A stretch of 64,000 nt of DNA from Micromussa lordhowensis (taxonomy: Eukaryota > Cnidaria > Anthozoa > Scleractinia > Lobophylliidae), in contig OZ026600.1 of NCBI GenBank assembly GCA_964020085.1, forward strand, positions 11,567,348-11,631,347, in the 5' to 3' direction. Position numbers and translations under genes: made by a program. Within the stretch, counting starts at the first letter, position 1. Each line of letters opens with the position of its first letter. Positions 1-11,900 of the stretch are shown piece by piece. The notes beneath the pieces are model-generated. The model was not told the origin of the DNA. It searched no databases and saw nothing but the letters and a program-made list of their open reading frames with translations.

Positions 1-417
1 GGACAACAATTTGCTGCAAACCGCGGCTCCAAAAGTGCCCGTAGAGCCGAGTTATGACAAATTTGCCAAGGACACCTAAATCGGCCATTTTCTGAGATTT
101 TGCGAAGGGGAGACCAAGGGAAAATGCTCAAAAAAGTAGGCCGATTATAGAGGCTTCAAAAACACCTTTGCACAAATTGCATCATCTCGTAATTGGTATG
201 CGCTTGAAGTGCAATCATAGGAGAACATTTTGCTGCAAACTGCGGCTCCAAAAGTGCCCGTAGAGCCCAGTTATGACAACTTTGCCAAGGACACCTAAAT
301 CGGCCATTTTCTGAGATTTTGCAAAGTGGGGACCAAGTGAAAATGCTCAAAAAAGTAGGCTGACTATAGGCGCTTCAAAAACACCCTGGCGCAAATTGCA
401 TCATCTCCTAATTGCTA

Positions 418-432
418 TGCACTTGAAGTGCA
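418..432. other. Perfect-arm version of dyad 3 (TGCACTTGAAGTGCA)
   Basis: In this monomer the CpG at positions 201-202 reads CA, and the two seven-base arms become exact complements around one central base. The same form recurs at 1075 and in further monomers whose landmark reads TATGCACTT. The version TGCACTTAAAGTGCA near 7206 also has perfect arms. Confidence 0.7.
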
Positions 433-1532
433 ATCATAGGAGAACATTCTGCTGCAATCCGCGGCTCCAAAAGTGCCCGTAGAGCCGAGTTATGACAAAT
501 TTGCCAAGGACACCTAAATTGGCCATTTTCTGAGATTTTGCCAAGGGGGGACCAAGGGAAAATGCTCAAAAGAGTAGGCCGAATATAGGGGCTTCATAAA
601 CACCCTGGCGCAAATTACGTCATCTCCTAATTGGTATGCGCTTGAAGTGCAATCATAGGAGAACATTTTGCTTCAAACCGCGGCTCCAAAAGTGCCCGTA
701 AAGCCGAGTTATGACAAATTTGCCAAGGACACCTAAATCGGCCATTTTCTGAGATTTTGCAAAGGGGGGACCAAGTGAAAATGCTCAAAAAAGTAGGCCG
801 ACTATAGCGGCTTCAAAAAAACCCTGGCGCAAATTGCATCATCTCCTAATTGGTATGCGCTTGAAGTGCAATCATAGGAACACATCTTGCTGCAAACCGC
901 GGCTCCAAAAGTGCCCGTAGAGCCGAGTTATGACAAATTTGCCAAGGACACCTAAATCGGCCATTTTCTGAGATTTTGCAAAGGGGGGACCAAGGGAAAA
1001 TGCTCAAAAAAGTAGGCCGACTGTAGCGGCTTCAAAAAAACCCTGGCGCAAATTCCATCATCTCCTAATTGGTATGCACTTGAAGTGCAATCATAGGAAC
1101 ACGTTTTGCTGCAAACCGCGGCTCCAAAAGTGCCCGTAGAGCCGAGTTATGACAAATTTGCCAAGGACACCTAAGTCGGCCATTTTCTGAGATTTTGCCA
1201 AGGGGAGACCAAGGGAAAATGCTCAAAAAAGTAGGCCGACTATATGGGCTTCAAAAACACCCTGGCGCAAATTGCATCATCTCCTAATTGGTATGCGCTT
1301 GAAGTGCAATCATAGGAGAACATTTTGCTGCAAACCGCGGCTCCAAAAGTGCCCGTAGAGCCGAGTTATGACAAATTTGCCAAGGACACCTAAATCGGCC
1401 ATTTTCTGAGATTTTGCCAAGGGGGGACCAAGGGAAAAGGCTCAAAAAAGTAGGCCGACTATAGTGGCTTCAAAAACACCCTGGCGCAAATTGATCATCT
1501 CCTAATTGGTATGCGCTTAAAGTGCAATCATA

Positions 1533-1751
1533 GGAAAACATTTTGTTGCAAACCGCAGCTCCAAAAATGCCCGTGAAGCCGAGTTATGACAACTTTGCCA
1601 AGGACACCTAAATCGGCCATTTTCTGAGATTTTGCCAAGGGGGGACCAAGGGAAAATGTTCAAAAAAGTAGGCCGACTATAGGGGCTTCATAAACACACT
1701 GGCGCAAATTGCATCATCTCCTAATTGGTATGCGCTTGAAGTGCAATCATA
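1533..1751 (+). repeat. Example of the 'Q' monomer subfamily (GGAAAAC start, CCGCAG)
   Basis: This subfamily starts GGAAAACATTTTGTTGC, has CCGCAGCTCC in place of CCGCGGCTCC, and has AAAAATGCCC for AAAAGTGCCC. It therefore lacks the CCGCGG site. I find it starting at 1533, 2627, 4816, 9198, 15988, 21025, 25842 (this copy reads TTTTGGTTC), 33287, 39637, 44017 and 51244, and not beyond. The distances between copies are multiples of 219 within 2 bp, and they expose the higher-order repeat lengths (for example 6790, 4817, 7445, 6350, 7227). Confidence 0.85.
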
Positions 1752-1970
1752 GGAGAACATTTTGCTGCAAACCCCGGCTCCAAAAGTGCCCGTAGAGCCG
1801 AGTTATGACAAATTTGCCAAGGACACCTTAATCGGCCATTTTCTGAGAATTTGCCAAGGGCGGACCAAGGGAAAATGCTCAAAAAAGTAGGCCGACTGTA
1901 GGGGCTTCAAAAACACCCTGGCGCAAATTACATCATCTTCTAATTGGTATGAGCTTGAAGTGCAATCATA
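1752..1970 (+). repeat. Example of the 'B' monomer subfamily (linked substitutions)
   Basis: This monomer carries a co-occurring set of differences from the majority type: CACCTTAATCGG for CACCTAAATCGG, GAGAATTTGCC for GAGATTTTGCC, GGGCGGACC, GACTGTAGG for GACTATAGG, TCTTCTAATTGG for TCTCCTAATTGG, and TATGAGCTT for TATGCGCTT. The monomer that follows starts GGACAAC. The same package recurs at many places from about 3.1 kb to 62 kb, so it is an inherited haplotype rather than independent mutation. This copy also reads CCCCGG where most have CCGCGG. Confidence 0.85.
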
Positions 1971-3283
1971 GGACAACATTTTGCTGCAAACCGCGGCTCC
2001 AAAAGTGCCCGTAGAGCCGAGTTATGACAAATTTGCCAAGGACACCTAAATCGGCCATTTTCTGAGATTTTGCCAAGGGGAGACCAAGGGAAAATGCTCA
2101 AAAAAGTAGGCCGACTATAGGGGCTTCAAAAACACCTTTGCGCAAATTGCATCATCTCCTAATTGGTATGCGCTTGAAGTGCAATCATAGGAGAACATTT
2201 TGCTGCAAACCGCGGCTCCAAAAGTGCCCGTAGAGCCGAGTTATGACAAATTTGCCAAGGACACCTAAATCGGCCATTTTCTGAGATTTTGCCAAGGGGA
2301 GACCAAGGGAAAATGCTCAAAAAAGTAGGCCGACTATAGGGGCTTCAAAAACACCTTTGCGGAAATTGCATCATCTCCTAATTGGTATGCGCTTGAAGTG
2401 CAATCATAGGAGAACATTTTGCTGCAAACCGCGGCTCCAAAAGTGCCCGTAGAGCCGAGTTATGACAAATTTGCCAAGGACACCTAAATCGGCCATTTTC
2501 TGAGATTTTGCCAAGGGGGGACCAAGGGAAAAGGCTAAAAAAAGCAGGCCGACTATAGTGGCTTCAAAAACAGCCTGGCGCAAATTGATCATCTTTTAAT
2601 TGGTATGCGCTTAAAGTGCAATCATAGGAAAACATTTTGTTGCAAACCGCAGCTCCAAAAATGCCCGTGAAGCCGAGTTATGACAACTTTGCCAAGGACA
2701 CCTAAATCGGCCATTTTCTGAGATTTTGCCAAGGGGGGACCAAGGGAAAATGCTCAAAAAAGTAGGCCGACTATAGGGGCTTCAAAAACACCCTTGCGCA
2801 AATTGCATTATCTCTTAATTGGTATGGGCTTGAAGTGCAATCATAGGAGAACATTTTGCTGCAAACCGCGGCTCCAAAAGTGCCCGTAGAGCCGAGTTAT
2901 GACAAATTTGCCAAGGACACCTAAATCGGCCATTTTCTGAGATTTTGCCAAGGGGGGACCAAGGGAAAATGCTCAAAAAAGTAGGCCGACTATAGGGCCT
3001 TGATAAACACCCTGGCGCAAATTGCATCATCTCCTAATTGATATGCGCTTGAAGTGCAATCATAGGAGAACATTTTGCCGCAAACCGCGGCTCCAAAAGT
3101 GCCCGTAGAGCCGAGTTATGACAAATTTGCCAAGGACACCTTAATCGGCCATTTTCTGAGAATTTGCCAAGGTCGGACCAAGTGAAAATGCTCAAAAAAG
3201 TAGGCCGACTGTAGGGGCTTCAAAAACACCCTGGCGCAAATTACATCATCTTCTAATTGGTATGAGCTTGAAGTGCAATCATA

Positions 3284-5692
3284 GGACAACAATTTGCTGC
3301 AAACCGCGGCTCCAAAAGTGCCCGTAGAGCCGAGTTATGACAAATTTGCCAAGGACACCTAAATCGGCCATTTTCTGAGATTTTGCGAAGGGGAGACCAA
3401 GGGAAAATGCTCAAAAAAGTAGGCCGATTATAGAGGCTTCAAAAACACCTTTGCACAAATTGCATCATCTCGTAATTGGTATGCGCTTGAAGTGCAATCA
3501 TAGGAGAACATTTTGCTGCAAACTGCGGCTCCAAAAGTGCCCGTAGAGCCCAGTTATGACAACTTTGCCAAGGACACCTAAATCGGCCATTTTCTGAGAT
3601 TTTGCAAAGTGGGGACCAAGTGAAAATGCTCAAAAAAGTAGGCTGACTATAGGCGCTTCAAAAACACCCTGGCGCAAATTGCATCATCTCCTAATTGCTA
3701 TGCACTTGAAGTGCAATCATAGGAGAACATTCTGCTGCAATCCGCGGCTCCAAAAGTGCCCGTAGAGCCGAGTTATGACAAATTTGCCAAGGACACCTAA
3801 ATTGGCCATTTTCTGAGATTTTGCCAAGGGGGGACCAAGGGAAAATGCTCAAAAGAGTAGGCCGAATATAGGGGCTTCATAAACACCCTGGCGCAAATTA
3901 CGTCATCTCCTAATTGGTATGCGCTTGAAGTGCAATCATAGGAGAACATTTTGCTTCAAACCGCGGCTCCAAAAGTGCCCGTAAAGCCGAGTTATGACAA
4001 ATTTGCCAAGGACACCTAAATCGGCCATTTTCTGAGATTTTGCAAAGGGGGGACCAAGTGAAAATGCTCAAAAAAGTAGGCCGACTATAGCGGCTTCAAA
4101 AAAACCCTGGCGCAAATTGCATCATCTCCTAATTGGTATGCGCTTGAAGTGCAATCATAGGAACACATCTTGCTGCAAACCGCGGCTCCAAAAGTGCCCG
4201 TAGAGCCGAGTTATGACAAATTTGCCAAGGACACCTAAATCGGCCATTTTCTGAGATTTTGCAAAGGGGGGACCAAGGGAAAATGCTCAAAAAAGTAGGC
4301 CGACTGTAGCGGCTTCAAAAAAACCCTGGCGCAAATTCCATCATCTCCTAATTGGTATGCACTTGAAGTGCAATCATAGGAACACGTTTTGCTGCAAACC
4401 GCGGCTCCAAAAGTGCCCGTAGAGCCGAGTTATGACAAATTTGCCAAGGACACCTAAGTCGGCCATTTTCTGAGATTTTGCCAAGGGGAGACCAAGGGAA
4501 AATGCTCAAAAAAGTAGGCCGACTATATGGGCTTCAAAAACACCCTGGCGCAAATTGCATCATCTCCTAATTGGTATGCGCTTGAAGTGCAATCATAGGA
4601 GAACATTTTGCTGCAAACCGCGGCTCCAAAAGTGCCCGTAGAGCCGAGTTATGACAAATTTGCCAAGGACACCTAAATCGGCCATTTTCTGAGATTTTGC
4701 CAAGGGGGGACCAAGGGAAAAGGCTCAAAAAAGTAGGCCGACTATAGTGGCTTCAAAAACACCCTGGCGCAAATTGATCATCTCCTAATTGGTATGCGCT
4801 TAAAGTGCAATCATAGGAAAACATTTTGTTGCAAACCGCAGCTCCAAAAATGCCCGTGAAGCCGAGTTATGACAACTTTGCCAAGGACACCTAAATCGGC
4901 CATTTTCTGAGATTTTGCCAAGGGGGGACCAAGGGAAAATGTTCAAAAAAGTAGGCCGACTATAGGGGCTTCATAAACACACTGGCGCAAATTGCATCAT
5001 CTCCTAATTGGTATGCGCTTGAAGTGCAATCATAGGAGAACATTTTGCTGCAAACCCCGGCTCCAAAAGTGCCCGTAGAGCCGAGTTATGACAAATTTGC
5101 CAAGGACACCTTAATCGGCCATTTTCTGAGAATTTGCCAAGGGCGGACCAAGGGAAAATGCTCAAAAAAGTAGGCCGACTGTAGGGGCTTCAAAAACACC
5201 CTGGCGCAAATTACATCATCTTCTAATTGGTATGAGCTTGAAGTGCAATCATAGGACAACATTTTGCTGCAAACCGCGGCTCCAAAAGTGCCCGTAGAGC
5301 CGAGTTATGACAAATTTGCCAAGGACACCTAAATCGGCCATTTTCTGAGATTTTGCCAAGGGGAGACCAAGGGAAAATGCTCAAAAAAGTAGGCCGACTA
5401 TAGGGGCTTCAAAAACACCTTTTTCGCAAATTGCATCATCTCCTAATTGGTATGCGCTTGAAGTGCAATCATAGGAGAACATTTTGCTGCAAACTGCGGC
5501 TCCAAAAGTGCCCGTAGAGCCGAGTTATGACAAATTTGCCAAGGACACCTAAATCGGCCATTTTCTGAGATTTTGCCAAGGGGAGACCAAGGGAAAATGC
5601 TCAAAAAAGTAGGCCGACTATAGGGGCTTCAAAAACACCTTTGCGGAAATTGCATCATCTCCTAATTGCTATGCGCTTGAAGTGCAATCATA
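3284..5692. repeat. Higher-order repeat A, copy 2 (partial, 11 monomers)
   Basis: This segment matches 1-2410 at a lag of 3283-3284 bp. A one-base gain near 5420 (CCTTTTTCGC against CCTTTGCGC) shifts the lag. Similarity ends at a monomer boundary near 5693, so four monomers of the unit are missing here. Confidence 0.88.
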
Positions 5693-6350
5693 GGACAACA
5701 TTTTGCTGCAAACCGCGGCTCCAAAAGTGCCCGTAGAGCCCAGTTATGAAAACTTTGCCAAGGACACCTAAATCGGCCATTTTCTGAGATTTTGCCAAGG
5801 GGAGAGCAAGGGAAAATGCTCAAAAAAGTAGGCTGACTATAGGCGCTTCAAAAACACCGTGGCGCAAATTGCATCATCTCCTAATTGCTATGCACTTGAA
5901 GTGCAATCATAGGAGAACATTCTGCTGCAATCCGCGGCTCCAAAAGTGCCCGTAGAGCCGAGTTATGACAAATTTGCCAAGGACACCTAAATCGGCCATT
6001 TTCTGAGATTTTGCCAAGGGAGGACCAAGGGAAAATGCTCAAAAGAGTAGGCCGAATATAGGGGCTTCATAAACACCCTGGCGCAAATTACGTCGTCTGC
6101 TAATTGGTATGCGCTTGAAGTGCAATCATAGGAGAACATTTTGCTTCAAACCGCGGCTCCAAAAGTGCCCGTAAAGCCGAGTTATGACAAATTTGCCAAG
6201 GACACCTAAATCGGCCATTTTCTGAGATTTTGCAAAGGGGGGACCAAGTGAAAATGCTCAAAAAAGTAGGCCGACAATAGCGGCTTCAAAAACACCCTGG
6301 CGCAAATTGCATCATCTCCTAATTGGTATGCGCTTGAAGTCCAATCATAG
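5693..6350. repeat. Higher-order repeat A, partial copy 3 (3 monomers)
   Basis: Three monomers match those starting at 220 (lag 5473 bp). They share AGGCTGACTATAGGCGC, TGCAATCCGCGG and the CCGTAAAGCC monomer. The join at 5693 skips from monomer 11 of copy 2 back to monomer 2, which is a typical result of unequal exchange. Confidence 0.8.
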
Positions 6351-6959
6351 GAGACCATTTTGCTGCAAACCGCGGCTCCAAAAGTGCCCGTAGAGCCCAG
6401 TTATGACAAATTTGCCAAGGAGACTTAAGTCGGCCATTTTCTGAGATTTTGCCAAGGGGGGACCAAGGGAAAATGCTCAAAAAAGTAGGCCGACTATAGG
6501 GGCTTCATTAACACCTTTGCGCAAATTGCATCATCTCCTAATTGGTATGCGCTTGAAGTGCAATCATAGGAACACATTTTGCTGCAAACCGCGGCTCCAA
6601 AAGTGCCCGTAGAGCCGAGTTATGACAAATTTGCCAAGGACACCTTAATCGGCCATTTTCTGAGAATTTGCCAAGGGCGGACCAAGGGAAAATGCTCAAA
6701 AAAGTAGGCCGACTGTAGGGGCTTCAAAAACACCCTGGCGCAAATTGCATCATCTTCTAATTGGTATGAGCTTGAAGTGCAATCATAGGAACACATTTTG
6801 CTGCAAACCGCGGCTCCAAAAGTGCCCGTATAGCCGAGTTATGACAAATTTGCCAAGGACACCTAAATTGGCCATTTTCTGAGATTTTGCCAAGGGGGGA
6901 CCAAGGGAAAAGGCTCAAAAAAGTAGGCCGACTATAGTGGCTTCAAAAACACCCTGGCG
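6351..6959. repeat. Satellite monomers between HOR A and HOR B
   Basis: About three monomers of mixed subfamily lie here, including one B-type with CACCTTAATCGG near 6641. One monomer has GGAGACTTAAGTCGG, a combination I do not see elsewhere. There is no gene or unique sequence. Confidence 0.8.
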
Positions 6960-8783
6960 CAAATTGCATCATCTCCTAATTGGTATGCGCTTAAAGTGCA
7001 ATCATAGGAGAACATTTTTCCTCAAACCGCGGCTCCAAAAGTGCCCGTAGAGCCGAGTTATGACAAATTTGCCAAGGACACCTAAATCGGGCATTTTCTG
7101 ACATTTTGGCAGGTGGGGACCAAGGGAAAATGCTCAAAAAAGAAGGCAGACTATAGGGGCTTCATAAACACCCTGGCCCAAATTGCATCATCTCCTAATT
7201 GGTATGCACTTAAAGTGCAATCATAGGAGAACATTTTGTTGCAAACCGCGGCTCCAAAAGTGCCCGTAAAGCCGAGTTATGACAACTTTGCCAAGGACAC
7301 CTAAATCGACCATTTTCTGAGATTTTGCCAAGGGGGGACCAAGGGAAAATGCTCAAAAAAGTAGGCCGACTATAGGGGCTTCATAAACACCCTGGCACAA
7401 ATTGCATCATCTCCTAATTGGTATGCGCTTGAAGTGCAATCATAGGAAAACATTTTGCTGCAAACCGCGGATCCGAAAGTGCCCGTAGAGCCGAGTTATG
7501 ACAAATTTGCCAAGGACACCTTAATCGGCCATTTTTTGAGAATTTGCCAAGGGCGGACCAAGGGAAAATGCTCAAAAAATTAGGCCGACTGTAGGGGCAT
7601 TAAAAACACCCTGGCGCAAATTGCATCATCTTCTAATTGGTATGAGCTTGAAGTGCAATCATAGGACAACATTTTGCTGCAAACCGCGGGTCCAAAAGTG
7701 CCCGTAGAGCCGAGTTATGACAAATTTGCCAAGGACACCTAAATCGGCCATTTTCTGAGATTTTGCCAAGGGGGGACCAAGGGAAAATGCTCAAAAAAGT
7801 AGGCCGACTATAGGGGCTTCAAAAACACCGTGGCGCAAATTGCATCATCTCCTAATTGGTATGCGCTTGAAGTGCAATCATAGGAGAACATTTTGCTGCA
7901 AACTGCGGCTCTAAAAGTGCCCGTAGAGCCGAGTTATGACAAATTTGCCAAGGACACCTAAATCGGCCATTTTCTGAGATTTTGCCAAGTGGGGACCAAG
8001 GGAAAATGCTCAAAAAAGTAGGCCGACTATAGGGGCTTCATAAACACCTTGGCGCGAATTGCATCATCTCCTAATTGGTATGCGCTTAAAGTGCAATCAT
8101 AGGAGTACATTTTGCTGCAAACCGCGGCTCCAAAAGTGCCCGTAGAGCCGAGTTATGACAACTTTGCCAAGGACACCTAAATCGGCCATTTTCTGAGATT
8201 TTGCCAAGGGGGGACCAAGGGAAAATGCTCAAAAAAGTAGGCCGATTATAGGGGCTTCATAAACACCCTGGCGCAAATTACATCATCTCCTAATTTGAAT
8301 GCGCTTAAAGTTCAATCATAGGAGAACATTTTGCTGCAAACCGCGGGTCCAAAAGTGCCCGTAGAGCCGAGTTATGAGAAATTTGCCAAGGACACCTAAA
8401 TCGGCCATTTTCTGAGATTTTGCCAAGGGGGGACCAAGGGAAAATGTTCAAAAAAGTAGGCCAACTGTAGGGGCTTCAAAGACACCCTGGCGCAAATTCC
8501 ATCATCTCCTAATTGGTATGCGCTTGAAGTGCAATCATAGGAACACATTTTGTTGCAAACCGCGGGTCCAAAAGTGCCCGTAGAGCCGAGTTATGAGAAA
8601 TTTGCCAAGGACACCTAAATCGGCCATTTTCTGAGATTTTGCCAAGGGGGGGGCCAAGGGAAAATGTTCAAAAAAGTAGGCCAACTGTAGGGGCTTCAAA
8701 AACACCCTGGCGCAAATTGCATCATCTCCTAATTGGTATGCGCTTGAAGTGCAATCATAGGAACACATTTTGCTGCAAACCGC

Positions 8784-8807
8784 GGCTCCAAAAGTGCCCG
8801 TAGAGCC
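8784..8807. other. Dyad 1: GGCTC / GAGCC inverted repeat
   Basis: Five-base arms GGCTC (monomer positions 25-29) and GAGCC (44-48) flank a 14-base spacer, shown here in the reference monomer. The dyad recurs in most monomers. It is broken where the left arm reads GGGTC (for example near 7689, 11632, 18641) or the right arm reads AAGCC (for example near 695). The arms are short, so a functional role is only a possibility. Confidence 0.6.
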
Positions 8808-8839
8808 GAGTTATGACAAATTTGCCAAGGACACCTAAA

Positions 8840-8903
8840 TCGGCCATTTTCTGAGATTTTGCCAAGGGGGGACCAAGGGAAAATGCTCAAAAAAGTAGGC
8901 CGA
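8840..8903. other. Dyad 2: nested inverted repeat TCGGCC...GGCCGA with inner CATTTTC...GAAAATG
   Basis: The outer arms TCGGCC (monomer positions 81-86) and GGCCGA (139-144) enclose inner arms CATTTTC (86-92) and GAAAATG (120-126). The spacing is asymmetric, with 12 bases between the inner and outer right arms. The region is present in nearly all monomers. Some subfamilies change single arm bases (for example GGCTGA near 5832, GGCCAA near 8461). It could fold as a bulged hairpin in single-stranded DNA or in a transcript; this is inferred from sequence symmetry alone. Confidence 0.6.
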
Positions 8904-8957
8904 CTATAGGGGCTTCAAAAACACCTTTGCGCAAATTGCATCATCTCCTAATTGATA

Positions 8958-8972
8958 TGCGCTTGAAGTGCA
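8958..8972. other. Dyad 3: near-perfect 15-bp palindrome TGCGCTTGAAGTGCA
   Basis: Monomer positions 199-213 form a palindrome centred on position 206 with seven-base arms and one mismatch (G202 against T210). In monomers where position 202 is A the arms match perfectly (see 418-432). Like a short operator or protein-binding dyad it lacks a spacer. No binding protein can be named from the sequence. Confidence 0.65.
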
Positions 8973-11900
8973 ATCATAGGAGAACATTTTGCTGCAAACC
9001 GCGGCTCCAAAAGTGCCCGTAGAGCCGAGTTATGATAAATTTGCCAAGAACACCTAAATCGGCCATTTTCTGAGATTTTGCCAAGTGGAGACCAAGAGAA
9101 AATGCTCAAAAAAGTAGGTCGACTATAGGGGCTTCATGAACACCCTGGCGCAAATTGCATCATCTCCTAATTGGTATGCGCTTAAAGTGCAATCATAGGA
9201 AAACATTTTGTTGCAAACCGCAGCTCCAAAAATGCCCGTAGAGCCGAGTTATGACAACTTTGCCAAGGACACCTAAATCGGCCATTTTCTGAGATTTTGC
9301 CAAGGGGGGACCAAGGGAAAATGCTCAAAAAAGTAGGCCGACTATAGGGGCTTAATAAACACCCTGGCGCAAATTACATCATCTCTTAATTTGTATGCGC
9401 TTGAAGTGCAATCATTGGAGAACATTTTGCTGCAAACCGCGGCTCCAAAAGTGCCCGTAGAGCCGAGTTATGACAACTTTGCCAAGGACACCTAAATCGG
9501 CCATTTTCTGAGATTTTGCCAAGGGGGGACCAAGGGAAAATGCTCAAAAAAGTAGGCCGACTATAGGGGCTTCATAAACACCTTTGCGCAAATTGCATCA
9601 TCTCTTAATTGGTATGCGCTTGAAGTGCAATCATAGGAGAACATTTTGCTGCAAACCGCGGCTCCAAAACTGCCCGTAGAGCCCAGTTATGACAACTTTG
9701 CCAAGGACACCTAAATCGGCCATTTTCTGAGATTTTGCCAAGGGGGGACCAAGGGAAAATGCTCAAAAAAGTAGCCTGACTATAGGCGCTTCAAAAACAC
9801 CCTGGCGCAAATTGCATCATCTCCTAATTGCTATGCACTTGAAGTGCAATCATAGGAGAACATTCTGCTGCAAACCGCGGGTCCAAAAGTGCCCGTAGAG
9901 CCGAGTTATGACAAATTTGCCAAGGACACCTAAATCGGCCATTTTCTGAGATTTTGCCAAGGGGGGACCAAGGGAAAATGCTCAAAAGAGTAGGCCGAAT
10001 ATAGGGGCTTCATAAACACCCTGGCGCAAATTACGTCATCTCCTAATTGGTATGCGCTTGAAGTGCAATCATAGGAGAACATTTTGCTTCAAACCGCGGC
10101 TCCAAAAGTGCCCGTAAAGCGGAGTTATGACAAATTTGCCAAGGACACCTAAATCGGCCATTTTCTGAGATTTTGCAAAGTGGGGACCAAGGGAAAATGC
10201 TCAAAAAAGTAGGCCGGCTATAGCGGCTTCAAAAACACCCTGGCGCAAATTGCATCATCTCCTAATTGGTATGCGCTTGAAGTGCAATCATAGGAACACA
10301 TTTTGCTGCAAACCGCGGCTCCAAAAGTGCCCGTAGAGCCGAGTTATGACAAATTTGCCAAGGACACCTAAATCGGCCATTTTCTGAGATTTTGCCAAGG
10401 GGAGACCAAGGGAAAATGCTCAAAAAAGTAGGCCGACTATAGGGGCTTCAAAAACACCTTTGCGCAAATTGCATCATCTCCTAATTGGTATGCGCTTGAA
10501 GTGCAATCATAGGAGGACATTTTGCTGCAAACCGCGGCTCCAAAAGTGCCCGTAGAGCCCAGTTATGACAACTTTGCCAAGGACACCTAAATCGGCCATT
10601 TTCTGAGATTTTGCCAAGGGGGGACCAAGGGAAAATGCTCAAAAAAGTAGGCCGACTATAGGCGCTCCAAAAACACCCTGGCGCAAATTGCATCATCTCC
10701 TAATTGCTATGCACTTGAAGTGCAATCATAGGAGAACATTCTGCTGCAAACCGCGGCTCCAAAAGTGCCCGTAGAGCCGAGTTATAACAAATTTGCCAAG
10801 GACACCTAAATCGGCCATTTTCTAAGATTTTGCCAAGGGGGGACCAAGGGAAAATGCTCAAAAGAGTAGGCCGAATATAGGGGCTTCATAAACACCCTGG
10901 CGCAAATTACGTCATCTCCTAATTGGTATGCGCTTGAAGTGCAATCATAGGAGAACATTTTGCTTCAAACCGCGGCTCCAAAAGTGCCCGTAAAGCCGAG
11001 TTATGACAAATTTGCCAAGGACACCTAAATCGGCCATTTTCTGAGATTTTGCAAAGGGGGGACCAAGTGAAAATGCTCAAAAAAGTAGGCCGACTATAGC
11101 GGCTTCAAAAACACCCTGGCGCAAATTGCATCATCTCCTAATTGGTATGCGCTTGAAGTGCAATCATAGGAACACATTTTGCTGCAAACCGCGGCTCCAA
11201 AAGTGCCCGTATAGCCGAGTTATGACAAATTTGCCAAGGACACCTAAATCGGCCATTTTCTGAGATTTTGCCAAGGGGGGACCAAGGGAAAAGGCTCAAA
11301 AAAGTAGGCCGACTATAGTGGCTTCAAAAACACCCTGGCGCAAATTGCATCATCTCCTAATTGGTATGCGCTTAAAGTGCAATCATAGGAGAACATTTTT
11401 GCTCAAACCGCGGCTCCAAAAGTGCCCGTAGAGCCGAGTTATGACAAATTTGCCAAGGACACCTTAATCGGCCATTTTTTGAGAATTTGCCAAGTGGGGA
11501 CCAAGGGAAAATGCTCAAAAAAGAAGGCCGACTGTAGGGGCATTAAAAACACCCTGGCACAACTTGCATCATCTTCTAATTGGTATGAGCTTGAAGTGCA
11601 ATCATAGGACAACATTTTGCTGCAAGCCGCGGGTCCAAAAGTGCCCGTAGAGCCGAGTTATGACAAATTTTCCAAGGACACCTAAATCGGCCATTTTCTG
11701 AGATTTTGCCAAGGGGGGACCAAGGGAAAATGCTCAAAAAAGTAGGCCGACTATAGGGGCTTCAAAAACACCGTGGCGCAAATTGCATCATCTCCTAATT
11801 AGTATGCGCTTGAAGTGCAATCATAGGAGAACATTTTGCTGCAAACCGCGGCTCTAAAAGTGCCCGTAGAGCCGAGTTATGACAAATTTGCCAAGGACAC

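Larger units (their letters stand above)
1..3283. repeat. Higher-order repeat A, copy 1 (15 monomers, 3283 bp)
   Basis: The sequence from position 1 is repeated almost base for base from 3284. Shared rare variants include GGACAACAATTTGC at the unit start, GATTATAGAGG near 152 and 3435, TGCAATCCGCGG near 453 and 3736, and AGCTCCAAAAATG near 1558 and 4841. The unit equals 15 monomers less 2 bp. The true left boundary may lie outside the window. Confidence 0.93.
8760..8978 (+). repeat. Representative near-consensus monomer (219 bp)
   Basis: This monomer is given as a reference for position numbering. It differs from the by-eye consensus at only a few sites: the start reads GGAACAC, the mid-right part has CACCTTTGCGC where the majority has CACCCTGGCGC, and TTGATATG replaces TTGGTATG. 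It contains the SacII-type site CCGCGG, three inverted repeats (annotated separately) and A/T runs near positions 59-64, 78-80, 88-91, 98-101, 121-124 and 130-135. A weak internal direct repeat, TTTGCCAAGG, appears twice about 37 bp apart (near 62 and 99). This may be a trace of how the monomer arose. Confidence 0.9.
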
